NCBI GenBank assembly: GCA_017640445.1 | Contig: JAEPQQ010000002.1 | Span: forward strand, 1-64,000 | DNA from: Bacteroidia bacterium | Lineage (GTDB): Bacteria; Bacteroidota; Bacteroidia; NS11-12g; UBA9320 | DNA: 64,000 bases | Reading direction: 5' to 3' | Shown here: positions 52,574 to 60,767 of the stretch, in pieces | Position numbering within the stretch: position 1 is the stretch's first letter | Layout of the letters: each line of letters begins with the position of its first letter | The notes under the pieces: generated by a model | Told to the model about the DNA's origin: nothing | Databases searched by the model: none | What the model saw: only the letters and a program-made list of their open reading frames with translations | Program-made: the position numbers and the translations under genes

Positions 52574-52607
52574 CAAAAAGACCCAAACCGTTAGGTTGAG
52601 CTTTTTG
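52574..52607. terminator. Imperfect bidirectional terminator hairpin
   Basis: CAAAAAG (52574-52580) pairs with CTTTTTG (52601-52607), and the intervening ACCCAAACC/GGTTGAG segments extend the stem with mismatches. It begins at the last stop codon of the membrane pair; the A/T-runs make it plausible as a weak bidirectional terminator. Confidence 0.4.
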
Positions 52608-52870
52608 CTATGCCGTAGCTTCCCTTCATAAACTTAGGAGAAGGCTTCGAAGGAAGGTGGTCCTGCGGGCTTAAATCGAATATTTCGAGGTGTAACTGTC
52701 TTGTAGTTAGTTGTTTATATTTCTTCGAATTACAAGTGTTACATAGTAATCGGGTGGTTGAGCCCTCTTTCGCAAGGAACTTGTGTTGCACCGCAGCGAC
52801 ATGGGGCTGTTGCCCGAATACCGGACAAGTGCAACGTCGCCCTTGGTAGCATGTCTAAAAACAAACCAAA

Positions 52871-53560
52871 TCAGTCACTAAAAACAAAAAAGCCAAATCC
52901 TCCTGGGTCACGAACAATAATATTGTCGACATCCCCATTTGGGTTAAAGTGGGTAATCTCTTCTGTAATCGGAATATTCAGTTGTCGCAGGTTGTCAATA
53001 ATTTCCACGTTCTTGGTCCCGTTGAAATAACTTAATGAAGGATTGAAGAACAAATGGGGGCAGGCTCCAGGCTTCATAAGGCTAAGCACCGTGCCTTCTT
53101 CATTGCTTGTTACCACAAACCCTTGCTCGACGGAACCCATAACTATGTTGGAGAACCCAAGAATGTCAAAGAGGTTCAAGGATTTTTGAATATCGGTCGA
53201 TTCAAGGCTAATACCTGCATAGTTGCCCAGGGCCGAGTAAGAAACCTCGGTTACTTCATGTGCTGGCCCTTCAGAGTTCATTAAGTAAATCCATGCGCCG
53301 CTAAAGTCACTTAAAATATAACCACCCGAAGTTTTGGTTACCGCGGTTAATTCCTTTAGTTTGTCAACGGTATCCCCCCAATCATCTGAAAACATTTTTA
53401 TTCCGGCTCGTGCAAATCGGTCTGGATTGACTTCCATCAACACTTTTCCATCGGTCAGTAGATGAGGGTTTGAATTGGTAATGGGTTTAAATCCTAAATC
53501 GGAATAGAAGCTTAAACTCGCTTCCAAGTCTGGTGTTGGTGTTTGTACTATGGTCTTCAT
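52871..53560 (-). CDS. Two-module VOC (glyoxalase/bleomycin-resistance fold) protein
   Basis: About 229 residues from the ATG at 53560 (MKTIVQTPTPDLEASLSFYS); the frame opens 13 codons earlier. Two VOC modules are visible: TIVQTPTPDLEASLSFYSDLGFKPI with the strand LMEVNPDRF, and AGISLESTDIQKSLNLFDILGFSNIV with FNPNGDVDNIIVRDPGGFGFFVF. The D/E-x-x-S-x-x-F/L-F/Y-x-x-LGF motif starts each module. The VOC fold supports metal-dependent enzymes (glyoxalases, dioxygenases) or ligand-binding resistance proteins; metal ligands are not clear here, so function is open. No signal peptide. Minus strand, upstream of a CHU_C cargo gene but not obviously linked. Confidence 0.85.
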   Translation of the reverse strand: MKTIVQTPTPDLEASLSFYSDLGFKPITNSNPHLLTDGKVLMEVNPDRFARAGIKMFSDDWGDTVDKLKELTAVTKTSGGYILSDFSGAWIYLMNSEGPAHEVTEVSYSALGNYAGISLESTDIQKSLNLFDILGFSNIVMGSVEQGFVVTSNEEGTVLSLMKPGACPHLFFNPSLSYFNGTKNVEIIDNLRQLNIPITEEITHFNPNGDVDNIIVRDPGGFGFFVFSD

Positions 53561-53671
53561 TTCGGTGGCTTTTAAAGCACTTGGTCGAAAGTACGACATA
53601 CGGAAATGATGAACAAACCGTTGTTCGGTTTGTGACTATTGTATAATAGAACCGCTGAAAACGTACATTCC

Positions 53672-55015
53672 TTATTCGTTTATTAAGGTAATAATACCCG
53701 ATCGTTTATTTACAGATCCAGATCTTGACTCTACAGCTTTGAGTATATAGTAATACGTTCCATCCGGGCATGATTCTCCAATGTTGTCTACTTTCCCATT
53801 CCAAGATTTATCATAGGGTAATGTGTAATGGGTGACTTTTTCTCCCCAGCGGTTGAAGATTTCAACGTCAATCTCATCATAGCCGTTGAACACAATTTCC
53901 CATTGGTCATTGGTTCCATCTCTTCCAGGGGTGAAAACATTGAATAATTCTAAGATTACCTTACAAGTATCATGATCAACGAGAATGGTATCTGACACAT
54001 GATAAGGAAGACTGACATAGCACGTGTCGTCATATTCCAACCGAACTTGATACTCTCCAACAGCACCATTAGGCACGTTGTAACTAGAGCCCGTTTCTCC
54101 AACTAAAGCAATTTGATCCTTGTACCATTGTATTGCATTGGGCTTGTCCTTGAATTGGGTGTTTAGCTCAATGTCCTCTTGGCATGAATGCCTGGAACTT
54201 GTAATCCACGCCCCTTTCGAAAAGGCAGATTCAGTGTTGAGTGTTAGCTCATCTAAATAGTAATAGTTTCTACCACCTGAGTTTGGGTTGTTTGTCGCAC
54301 TCGTTCTATCCAAAACTGACCTACAACTGGGACCAATGACCAATGTGTTAATATTGGTGGAGGGTGTGAAATTCAGTGTTACATGTTGCCATTTGTTCTT
54401 ACTCAAAGTGACATTTGCACTGTCGAGGCCAACCCAACCTTTACCCTTGGTGGGGCAACCAAAGAATGGGTCACTTACCCCGAAGGGTAAGTTAGCGCAG
54501 GTTGTGGAGCCAAAAGCAGCAATTGAGGTGATTGAATCCCCACTGCCATGATACAAGTAAAGCTGAAGCTGGTAGTTTTCTCCAGCCTTAAGAGGCTCAT
54601 TCAAACAAGTCCCAACGTATTCCTTGTAGACCATTACACCTATGGAGTCCCAGTCCATATCATGGTAACCGACATATCCGTTTCCAACCAGAAAGGGAGG
54701 CTTTGACATATTTGGATTGTTGGTATAACCACAAACATTAAAATAGTCAGAAGTTGCAGAAGAAGCCCTTATCCAACCCTTAGCGCAACTCGTTTGACTA
54801 TAACCTATTGGGCAACAAAGTGTATCGTCAAAAGAGGAGTTGAAAATTAAAGAATGTATTGGCTCTTGTTTACATTGGCACTCTATGGAATCCTTTAGAT
54901 CTATCAAACCATCGCCGTCATCATCCATGCCATTGTTGCATATTTCTTGTGCTGTGCAGACATTTTGCATCAGAACAAGAACGGTGATGGTCAATATCCG
55001 AACAGGGTTCAACAT
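53672..55015 (-). CDS. Secreted CHU_C-domain protein
   Basis: 447 residues with a signal peptide ending near VCTAQ. The mature protein starts EICNNGMDDDGDGLIDLKD, a short acidic calcium-binding-like motif often found at the start of Bacteroidota exported proteins, then a Cys-rich region (CQCKQEPIHSLIFNSSFDD) that leads into a galactose-binding/jelly-roll-like domain (LQLYLYHGSGD, WQHVTLNFTPSTNINTLVIGPS, YYYLDELTL). It ends in a CHU_C sorting domain (LELFNVFTPGRDGTNDQWEIVFNG ... FNRWGEKVTHYT ... SWNGK ... GTYYYILKAVE). A carbohydrate-binding role is possible but not proven. Upstream TATTTTTG at 55038-55045 is a good -7 match. Confidence 0.9.
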   Translation of the reverse strand: MLNPVRILTITVLVLMQNVCTAQEICNNGMDDDGDGLIDLKDSIECQCKQEPIHSLIFNSSFDDTLCCPIGYSQTSCAKGWIRASSATSDYFNVCGYTNNPNMSKPPFLVGNGYVGYHDMDWDSIGVMVYKEYVGTCLNEPLKAGENYQLQLYLYHGSGDSITSIAAFGSTTCANLPFGVSDPFFGCPTKGKGWVGLDSANVTLSKNKWQHVTLNFTPSTNINTLVIGPSCRSVLDRTSATNNPNSGGRNYYYLDELTLNTESAFSKGAWITSSRHSCQEDIELNTQFKDKPNAIQWYKDQIALVGETGSSYNVPNGAVGEYQVRLEYDDTCYVSLPYHVSDTILVDHDTCKVILELFNVFTPGRDGTNDQWEIVFNGYDEIDVEIFNRWGEKVTHYTLPYDKSWNGKVDNIGESCPDGTYYYILKAVESRSGSVNKRSGIITLINE

Positions 55016-55037
55016 GTTTATTTAAAGTTGGCTTTAA

Positions 55038-55045
55038 CAAAAATA
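55038..55045 (-). promoter_or_regulatory. Possible -7 element of the 447-residue CHU_C gene
   Basis: TATTTTTG on the minus strand is a full TAnnTTTG match, 22 bases before the start codon at 55015. No matching -33 TTG was seen at the expected distance. Confidence 0.4.
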
Positions 55046-55307
55046 TCCAGAGTGTTCTGACCATGTTCTGTGTAGCTGTAATACTTGAGTCAGAATGATG
55101 TTGCACTAATTTGAGATTAGCCGGTTTTGGTTAACAAAAACGGCAGGTTCAAAATGAAGTTACTCGAAAGTCTAAATAGGGATGCAGGTCTTCTTAATGA
55201 AAGAGAACTGGAATAAAAGAGTTTACAGGAATTAACGAGACAGAACGGAGATTCATACCGTAGATCCAAGCTCGGATATTTGCAACCTATTATCTCTGCA
55301 GGACAGT

Positions 55308-57368
55308 CTATCTTAAATCTACAGTTCCATTGAGAGTCTCTTCCTCTCCTGAAGTAGTCTCATAAGTGATTATCCAGAAATAAGTTGCGTGAGGAAGTAG
55401 TTTGCCGTTGAATGTTCCATCCCATCCGGTATTGAGGTTCACGGATTCGTAAACCCGTTCACCCCATCGATTGAAAATTGAGATAGATGTGTTTTGGACC
55501 TGATCTATTTCAATCGGTAAAAAGAGGTCATTAGAACCATCGTTATTTGGAGTAAAAACATTGGGCATGCTAAGAATGGATTTACAGTTGGTCACGGAGA
55601 TGGTAACCTCTCTGGTATGGCTGCCACATACATTACTGTCCGTGAGGACATAAGTGCCAGGTTGACTTATGGATATGGTATCAGTAGTTTCATTTGTGGA
55701 CCAAACGAGACTGCTATAATGGCCAAGTTGTAAGGGATATAGTTTAATGCTATTCGTGCCATCATTGGAGCATATCGAGGTGTCTGACCGTAATTCGAAA
55801 TTTGGTGGGCGGAGATGAGTGATAAAAACGGAATCCGTATGCGAGCCACAATCATTTGTGGCTGTGAATTTATAATTAGCCAAAGAAGGCTGCGTTATTA
55901 TGGTATCGGTTGATATACCTGAAGCCCACCAGGTGTTTTCTATAAACTGGCCGTCTTTCGGATATAATTGCAGCTTGTGAGCTTCGCACAAAACTGTATC
56001 CTCCCTTAGTGTAAAATGTGGGAGAGAGACGATGTTCACGCTACGTTCAATGGTGTCATTTCCCGATGGCATATAGAGGATAAGCTTTACAGGATAAGTT
56101 CCAGGTGATGAAAATGTGTATTTTGGGTTTTCTGATCGTGAAAAAAGTTCAGTACTAAAATTATCACCGAAGAACCATTTCAACGAGTCATACTTTAAAC
56201 TTGTTGGGATGGTAGCAGAAAACTCTGTACTATCACCAGTGCATTTATTTAATGCTGTTATGCCCCGTGAAAATATGGATTGAACAAAGCCAGGGAGTCC
56301 ATGTTTGGTCACTCCTCCTTGAAGGTGGAAATCCTCAAACGTATACTGACAGGCAATACCTAAACGATCTGGTTTGTGGATCACGTCTAAAGCGGGTCTG
56401 TCATGTCGGGAAATGTAAATCTTCAAGTCAGGCCCCAGTTGCAAACTACCAAAATTCCAACCGATGCCATTTTTATGTATCAGTGTCTTCGAATTTAGAA
56501 TACTACTTTTTTCAAAACGCACAAGCGAATATTGGGTAATACCATAGCGTTCATTGCGATACAGTATTTGGGAGTTTGGTGAAAATTCATAAGCATAGTT
56601 CAGTTTAAATTTGTTGGTAAAGGTTATTGCATCGGTAAAAATTCCAGTTGTATTGTCGAACTTGTACAAGGTCCAATAACTATTGCATCCTGTAACGGCA
56701 CACTTTCCATCCGGAGAGAATTTCATGATCCATCGCCCTGGCTCAGATTCAAGAAACGCATCAGGTCCTATCTTGGTTTCAATGGGTTTTTGTAATCCGC
56801 CGGATGTTAAAAGGTAAGCCAGCAGTCCTTTACCTGGAGCTCTGTATAACACCCAGATATCTTGATCGTTAGAGTGTTTTACAGCAGTGACACCCTCATG
56901 CGATGAAGGAGTTACTAGCACTCGATTTTTGTCTGTGACATCACCGTTCCCATTGTCAAGAGACATGTCAATAATGGAGTAGTGATAACCTTTACTTTTG
57001 CCGGACGAACCATCAACCGTGAATACATAATAAATCTGAAGACTTCCTGGTAAGCGTACAATTATGGCGCTTTGAGCTGAAGAATTATGGCCGGATAGGC
57101 CAAAACCATTGGGCATCTCTTTGTGGTTCTTATTCCAAACAGTTTCACCATTGGTATAAAAAAGAAGCTGTCCATTTTTATCCGCAATAGATGCACATCC
57201 TTCAAGAGTATTCATCTTGCCATTGGTAAGTGCCGTAGGAGGGGAGGTGTTAAAATCGATACCTGCTTTATTGCCAAAATGCCAAATGTTAGCTTCTTTT
57301 TGTGCGAAGCACAGAACAGCTGTTAAGAACAATATGGTTAGAATAATACTCCTCAAAAAAACCAACAT
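55308..57368 (-). CDS. Secreted propeller/PKD protein with CHU_C sorting domain
   Basis: 686 residues with a signal peptide (MLVFLRSIILTILFLTAVLCFAQ). The N-terminal domain (about 25-370) is of the NIWHFGNKAGIDFN type: CASIADKNGQLLFYTNGETVWN, FEFSPNSQ-like YEFSPNSQILYR and GSLQLGPDLKIYISRHD, closely resembling the 768-residue product at 47255-49561. A PKD domain follows (SLKWFFGDNFSTELFS ... YTFSSPGTYPVKLILYMPSG), then two Ig-like repeats and a CHU_C tail (SMPNVFTPNNDGSNDLFLP ... FNRWGERVYES ... GWDGTFNGK). It is T9SS cargo. A consensus promoter lies just upstream. Confidence 0.93.
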   Translation of the reverse strand: MLVFLRSIILTILFLTAVLCFAQKEANIWHFGNKAGIDFNTSPPTALTNGKMNTLEGCASIADKNGQLLFYTNGETVWNKNHKEMPNGFGLSGHNSSAQSAIIVRLPGSLQIYYVFTVDGSSGKSKGYHYSIIDMSLDNGNGDVTDKNRVLVTPSSHEGVTAVKHSNDQDIWVLYRAPGKGLLAYLLTSGGLQKPIETKIGPDAFLESEPGRWIMKFSPDGKCAVTGCNSYWTLYKFDNTTGIFTDAITFTNKFKLNYAYEFSPNSQILYRNERYGITQYSLVRFEKSSILNSKTLIHKNGIGWNFGSLQLGPDLKIYISRHDRPALDVIHKPDRLGIACQYTFEDFHLQGGVTKHGLPGFVQSIFSRGITALNKCTGDSTEFSATIPTSLKYDSLKWFFGDNFSTELFSRSENPKYTFSSPGTYPVKLILYMPSGNDTIERSVNIVSLPHFTLREDTVLCEAHKLQLYPKDGQFIENTWWASGISTDTIITQPSLANYKFTATNDCGSHTDSVFITHLRPPNFELRSDTSICSNDGTNSIKLYPLQLGHYSSLVWSTNETTDTISISQPGTYVLTDSNVCGSHTREVTISVTNCKSILSMPNVFTPNNDGSNDLFLPIEIDQVQNTSISIFNRWGERVYESVNLNTGWDGTFNGKLLPHATYFWIITYETTSGEEETLNGTVDLR

Positions 57369-57388
57369 GAGTTTAATCTATTGAAAGT

Positions 57389-57418
57389 CAAAACTAAAAT
57401 AGGTTCCAGCGATTGCAA
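57389..57418 (-). promoter_or_regulatory. Consensus Bacteroidota promoter of the 686-residue CHU_C gene
   Basis: On the minus strand, TTG at 57418-57416, a 19-base spacer and TAGTTTTG at 57396-57389 match the consensus exactly. The start codon at 57368 follows 20 bases after the -7 box, a typical short leader. Confidence 0.7.
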
Positions 57419-57640
57419 CAGATGCCTTGGAAACGCGAAATGACGTTAGAGGGACCGTAATCTGTTCGAAATTAGAAACTTCCTGACTTTTCACACTGTC
57501 GATTACCCCCAAAATAATGGGTTTAAGTAGAGTGGCAAGAAACGAACCAAGTCACATACCTTTATCAATTTTTATCCTTGCAAAGGTTTTTTAACAGTAG
57601 TAACTTGCAAATGATTAGAATTTAGCAAAGGAGTTTGAGG

Positions 57641-57665
57641 CTAGTCAGAACGCTCTTCTGATTAG
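57641..57665. promoter_or_regulatory. Inverted repeat upstream of the MarR gene
   Basis: Ten-base arms (57641-57650 and 57656-57665) match at 9 positions around a 5-base spacer. Position about 80 bases before the MarR start codon suits a regulatory site, though it does not share the GTCAT core seen downstream. Confidence 0.4.
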
Positions 57666-57743
57666 AGTTACTGGAGCAATACTTATTGCTAGGTGAAATT
57701 GAAATTGCCGGGTTAAACCTAGGCGAAAATGAGGTGAAGAACT

Positions 57744-58178
57744 ATGGAGTCTTTCTTAGATAGGTCAATGGGGTACTTAAATCATGTAACCGCTCTTTTA
57801 CTAAAGAGGGAGTTGCTTGAGGCGATAAAGTTGAATAAAATTGATGTAACCCCAGAACAATGGGCAGTTTTAAATAGGTTAAGTGAGCTAAATGGACTTA
57901 CCCAGAAAGAAATTGCAAAAATTACGTTTAAGGATGCGGCGAATGTGACACGGATAATTGATAAACTTCAGGAAAAAAACATGATTGAAAGGAAGGCAAA
58001 GCCTGATGATCGTAGAACTTGGAGAGTTCACATAACTAAAGAAGGGCAGCGCGTTAGAGATCTAATCGAACCATTGGCAATAGAGGTGTTGAAAAAAGCG
58101 ACTAGAGGGGTTGGTTCTGATGATATCTCTAGGTATAACGAGGTGGCTAGAAAAATAATAAACAATTTGGAGAGGTAA
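57744..58178 (+). CDS. MarR family transcriptional regulator
   Basis: 144 residues with the MarR layout: an N-terminal dimerisation helix (FLDRSMGYLNHVTALLLKRELLEAI), a winged helix (VTPEQWAVLNRLSELNGLTQKEIAKITFKDAANVTRIIDKLQEKNMIERKAKPDDRRTWRVHITKEG split over its helix, recognition helix and wing), and a C-terminal helix pair. The motif DDRRTWRVHIT with the conserved D-x-R of the wing is intact. MarR proteins usually bind palindromes and repress adjacent genes, relieved by phenolic or oxidising ligands. The genes that follow (cytochrome b561, DUF1772, ABM monooxygenase-like, UbiA-like) are typical membrane redox or quinone-type targets. Dyads overlapping several start codons are likely its sites. 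Confidence 0.92.
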   Translation: MESFLDRSMGYLNHVTALLLKRELLEAIKLNKIDVTPEQWAVLNRLSELNGLTQKEIAKITFKDAANVTRIIDKLQEKNMIERKAKPDDRRTWRVHITKEGQRVRDLIEPLAIEVLKKATRGVGSDDISRYNEVARKIINNLER

Positions 58179-58193
58179 AAAATTTGACCATAT

Positions 58194-58215
58194 ATTTGTC
58201 ATGTCAATAATTGAC
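58194..58215. promoter_or_regulatory. Dyad cluster on the cytochrome b561 start codon
   Basis: TTGTCATGTCAA (58197-58208, one mismatch from a perfect dyad) overlaps the ATG at 58201, and GTCAATAATTGAC (58203-58215) is a perfect 6-bp dyad around one A. The core GTCATG is shared with the perfect palindrome on the ABM lipoprotein start, suggesting binding by the adjacent MarR regulator. Confidence 0.55.
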
Positions 58216-58770
58216 TCAACAATAAATAAAACACTAAGATTAAATGATATGAATGGAAGTGGCACGACAGGCAAATACAGCAGGGGCATCGTTACAATAC
58301 ATTGGATGTCAGCCTTTCTGATTTTCATTTTATTCCCACTGGGTAAATACATGTCAGGTTTAGACCCGATTGAAAAACTTGGGTTAATAAAGTTTCACGG
58401 AATACTTGGATTGATAATATTCCTACTTACAATTGCCAGGAGTGTCCTGTTTTTTACCACAAAGAGGCCTGAGAAGTTAAATACGGGTTCTTGGTTTAAT
58501 GATCTTATAGCAATGGTGATCCATCGCGCTTTTTATATCTTGCTGTTACTGATAGGAGTTTCTGGTATTGTTACCTTGGTATTGGGAGGATATCTCGATG
58601 CAATTTCCATTGAATCTACGAACCTCATTCTTCCAAGAGATGAGATAAGCCCCTTGTTAATACATAATATGCTTGCGGTTCTTCTTATTGCATTGTTAGC
58701 GGTTCACGTAGCAGGTGTAATTCGATTTAATATCAAGCATAAGACTAATGCTATCAAACGTATGACTTAG
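58201..58770 (+). CDS. Cytochrome b561-like membrane protein
   Basis: 189 residues, four transmembrane helices, and histidines placed as haem ligands in the bacterial b561 (CybB) family: His34 (VTIHWMSAF), His66 (IKFHGILG), His108 (MVIHRAFYI), and His155/His169 (LLIHNMLAV, LAVHVAGVIRF). The family transfers electrons between quinols and partners in the membrane. The first ATG at 58201 gives a 16-residue polar leader before the MNGSGTTGKYSRG segment; an alternative is 58249. The gene lies 22 bases after the MarR stop, and its start codon is covered by a dyad cluster, which supports MarR control. Confidence 0.9.
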   Translation: MSIIDSTINKTLRLNDMNGSGTTGKYSRGIVTIHWMSAFLIFILFPLGKYMSGLDPIEKLGLIKFHGILGLIIFLLTIARSVLFFTTKRPEKLNTGSWFNDLIAMVIHRAFYILLLLIGVSGIVTLVLGGYLDAISIESTNLILPRDEISPLLIHNMLAVLLIALLAVHVAGVIRFNIKHKTNAIKRMT

Positions 58771-58829
58771 AATTTAATTTACAGTTCCTTGAAGTCAAAA
58801 GTGCCTCGGAGCAACTTCAATTCAAAAAG

Positions 58830-59357
58830 ATGTCTAATAGCGCTACAATGAAAATAGTAAAACTGGTTGTTCAGATCTTGAGTGTAATAAGTGTCGCTTC
58901 TTTTGCAGGGGCAATGCTGATGTTGGATACTTCATTAGTGGCATTTTGGAAACAAGTGTCCCCTGATGAATTTTTGGATTGGTTTTCAGCATACTCCTCC
59001 GGAATATCACGGACTACTGGCATATTTGTTAAGCTAAGTATGCTACTACCCCTCATTTCCTTATTAGTAAACATGCTTAATCGGCAGGCGATGATATACT
59101 GGTCACTGTCTTATATCTGTATACTTGCAATTATGGTTATTACAGCAACATTTTTTGTTGATGCCAACGAATCTTTCGTGTCCAAGACAATAGAATTGGG
59201 TAAGGTGCCGGAAACTATAACGACCTGGGGGAGATTGCATGCGATAAGAACGACATTAGCTTTTGTCTCTGCTTTTTTGGCATCAGTTGGACTATATAAA
59301 TATGTGTCCAGTATCCAAGAAACTAGTTTGATAGATAAATTAAGGCAAGCAAATTAG
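58830..59357 (+). CDS. DUF1772 (anthrone oxygenase-like) membrane protein
   Basis: 175 residues with four hydrophobic segments (VVQILSVISVASFAGAMLML, LSMLLPLISLLVNML, WSLSYICILAIMVITATFFV, LAFVSAFLASVGLYKYV). The phrase TTWGRLHAIRTTLAF near residue 137 is the DUF1772 signature (W-x-x-x-H-x-x-R), and the NESFVSKTIELGK loop before it is also common in the family. Relatives are anthrone oxygenases that use a membrane-embedded histidine site, but whether this member is enzymatic cannot be told. It sits in the MarR-linked block after cytochrome b561. An ATG at 58848 is an alternative start. Confidence 0.83.
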   Translation: MSNSATMKIVKLVVQILSVISVASFAGAMLMLDTSLVAFWKQVSPDEFLDWFSAYSSGISRTTGIFVKLSMLLPLISLLVNMLNRQAMIYWSLSYICILAIMVITATFFVDANESFVSKTIELGKVPETITTWGRLHAIRTTLAFVSAFLASVGLYKYVSSIQETSLIDKLRQAN

Positions 59358-59394
59358 TCAACGATTAGAGAAACAACCAATTAATTAGTACATG

Positions 59395-59406
59395 GTCATT
59401 TATGAC
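59395..59406. promoter_or_regulatory. GTCAT/ATGAC dyad on the ABM-remnant start codon
   Basis: GTCAT (59395-59399) and ATGAC (59402-59406) form a perfect 5-bp dyad around TT, with the right arm covering the ATG at 59402. It shares the GTCAT core with the dyads on the cytochrome b561 and ABM-lipoprotein starts. Confidence 0.4.
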
Positions 59407-59709
59407 AGGACCCAAAACAGAAAGTATAACATTAACTGATTCGTTAGAGGACTTAAGAGAAAAACTAGAGGAATCGATGGTGTACCGACGTATTGCAGTG
59501 ATGTCTTACGAAGGAGAATTGGATGTATTTCTACCCAGTTACATAAACATATTGCCAGTGAAACTAGGTTTAAGCCGGGAAGTAATATGGTTTGGGAACC
59601 CCAGGTGACTCTCATAACAGTTCAAGAAAAGATGAGTAAAGAATTTCGTATTGCGCCAACGGAAGGTTTAATGGCTAATTCAGCACTTTATGACGTAATC
59701 AAGGAGTAG
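59402..59709 (+). pseudogene. Frameshifted antibiotic-biosynthesis-monooxygenase (ABM) domain gene
   Basis: The first frame (59402-59608) gives 68 residues, starting MTGPKTESITLTDSLEDLREKL, which match the second ABM domain of the lipoprotein at 60756-61550 (GVTLINSFEVPIGKLEESIKY) up to about KLEESMVY. After 59485 the match continues in another frame: PTYCSDVLRRRIGCISTQLH aligns with WEACRDFLENEPGYISTKLH, and EFRIAPTEGLMANSALYDVI with ELGVPPTEGLIPNASLYSVI. The frame ends at TAG 59707-59709. One base missing near 59485 explains the whole shift; the repaired protein would be about 102 residues, the usual single-ABM length. Either a recently broken gene or a sequence error. Confidence 0.75.
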
Positions 59710-59761
59710 TCCAACAACAATTCTATTTATTTTTTATGGGCGCTAAGGTGAAAAAGGATAA

Positions 59762-60583
59762 ATGCCTTTATTGAAAAGAATTCTGAATTACGTGATTTAT
59801 GCAAATCTCGTAGTTGCAACCTCCGCCTTTGTACTTTCGGTTGGTGTTGGTGAGGTTGTAGGCATTAGTAACTCCCTCGGATATGGGCTCTTCAGTTCTT
59901 TAAGTACGTTCTTTGTTTATAATGGCCAACGGTTATTCAAAATTAGCAGTGAATCATCAGGCCCAAGGTTGAATTGGGTGTTTAAAAATCGTAAATTTCT
60001 GTGGGTCGCAAGTATGGCTAGTGCGGTGTTGGCTTTGCTGTGTTTTGTTTGTTTGGTCAATAGAGTGAACTTGACCGTTGTTCTTATTATGTGTGTTAGT
60101 CTTGTAATTTCTATATTATATGTTATTCCATTGGGCAATAAAAGTCTTCGAGAAATTTCTTATGCCAAAACACATGCAATAGCCCTTACTTGGACTTTGG
60201 TAATTGTGGTATTCCCGTTGATTAATGAGAACGTTTGTAGTACAAAGTTGTTTTTGAGTTTTGTGCCCGCCCATTATCTATATTTTTTAGCAGTTGCAGT
60301 TGTTTTTGACATAAATGATTTAAAAGTCGATCCTTTATCTCAACGGACTATCCCTCAAATAGTCGGCACGAAATACACAAAAAAGGTTGCTTGCGCATTG
60401 TTGTTACTCTCAATGATAGGCATAACATATTACACGTTTTCCTCTTTGAGTTTAGGTGCTGTTTTAATACAAATTATCTTAATCGCAGGCATTTCAGATC
60501 GTCGTGGAAATATTTACTTTGACTTATACATAGATGGTGCAGTTTCGTTGTTAGGTCTAAGTTACATTTTTTGTTCTTGGTAA
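59762..60583 (+). CDS. UbiA-like prenyltransferase-type membrane protein
   Basis: 273 residues with seven to nine transmembrane helices (IYANLVVATSAFVLSVGVG, FLWVASMASAVLALLCFVCLV, VVLIMCVSLVISILYVIPLG, IALTWTLVIVVFPLI, LFLSFVPAHYLYFLAVAVVF, CALLLLSMIGITYYTF, AVLIQIILIAGI). The motif VFDINDLKVDPLSQRTIPQIVG resembles the second Asp-rich motif of UbiA prenyltransferases (D-x-x-D-x-x-x-D followed by T-L-P). The first motif N-x-x-x-D-x-x-x-D is replaced by YNGQRLFK, so catalysis is doubtful. It may be a diverged, inactive or altered-substrate member. In the MarR-linked block, between the broken ABM gene and the ABM lipoprotein. Confidence 0.68.
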   Translation: MPLLKRILNYVIYANLVVATSAFVLSVGVGEVVGISNSLGYGLFSSLSTFFVYNGQRLFKISSESSGPRLNWVFKNRKFLWVASMASAVLALLCFVCLVNRVNLTVVLIMCVSLVISILYVIPLGNKSLREISYAKTHAIALTWTLVIVVFPLINENVCSTKLFLSFVPAHYLYFLAVAVVFDINDLKVDPLSQRTIPQIVGTKYTKKVACALLLLSMIGITYYTFSSLSLGAVLIQIILIAGISDRRGNIYFDLYIDGAVSLLGLSYIFCSW

Positions 60584-60719
60584 ACCAATCCCTTAAAACC
60601 TTGGATTTAGACATATTTTTAGTAACAATAAAGTTTAAAGTGGAGTCCTGGTAGAAGTATAAAGCAGGGTGTAATCCTGTTTGAGTTCAAGGACAGTTGA
60701 ATAAGATTGGTAGTTATAT

Positions 60720-60767
60720 TTGTTACAACAATTATTGTTATGTATATTTGTTGTCATGACAACAAAT
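60720..60767. promoter_or_regulatory. Three overlapping palindromes on the ABM lipoprotein start
   Basis: TTGTTACAACAA (60720-60731) and AACAATTATTGTT (60727-60739) are dyads with perfect arms, and a 22-bp perfect palindrome spans 60746-60767 with centre CATG, covering the ATG at 60756. The core TTGTCATGACAA is one base away from the site on the cytochrome b561 start. The cluster is a strong candidate for MarR binding and control of translation initiation as well as transcription. Confidence 0.6.

Larger units (their letters stand above)
57369..57743. other. Divergent intergenic region before the MarR locus
   Basis: 375 bases. The left end has the promoter at 57389-57418. An inverted repeat (CTAGTCAGAA at 57641-57650, TTCTGATTAG at 57656-57665, 9 of 10 matched) lies about 80 bases before the MarR start and is a candidate operator or hairpin. 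No gene was seen. Confidence 0.5.
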
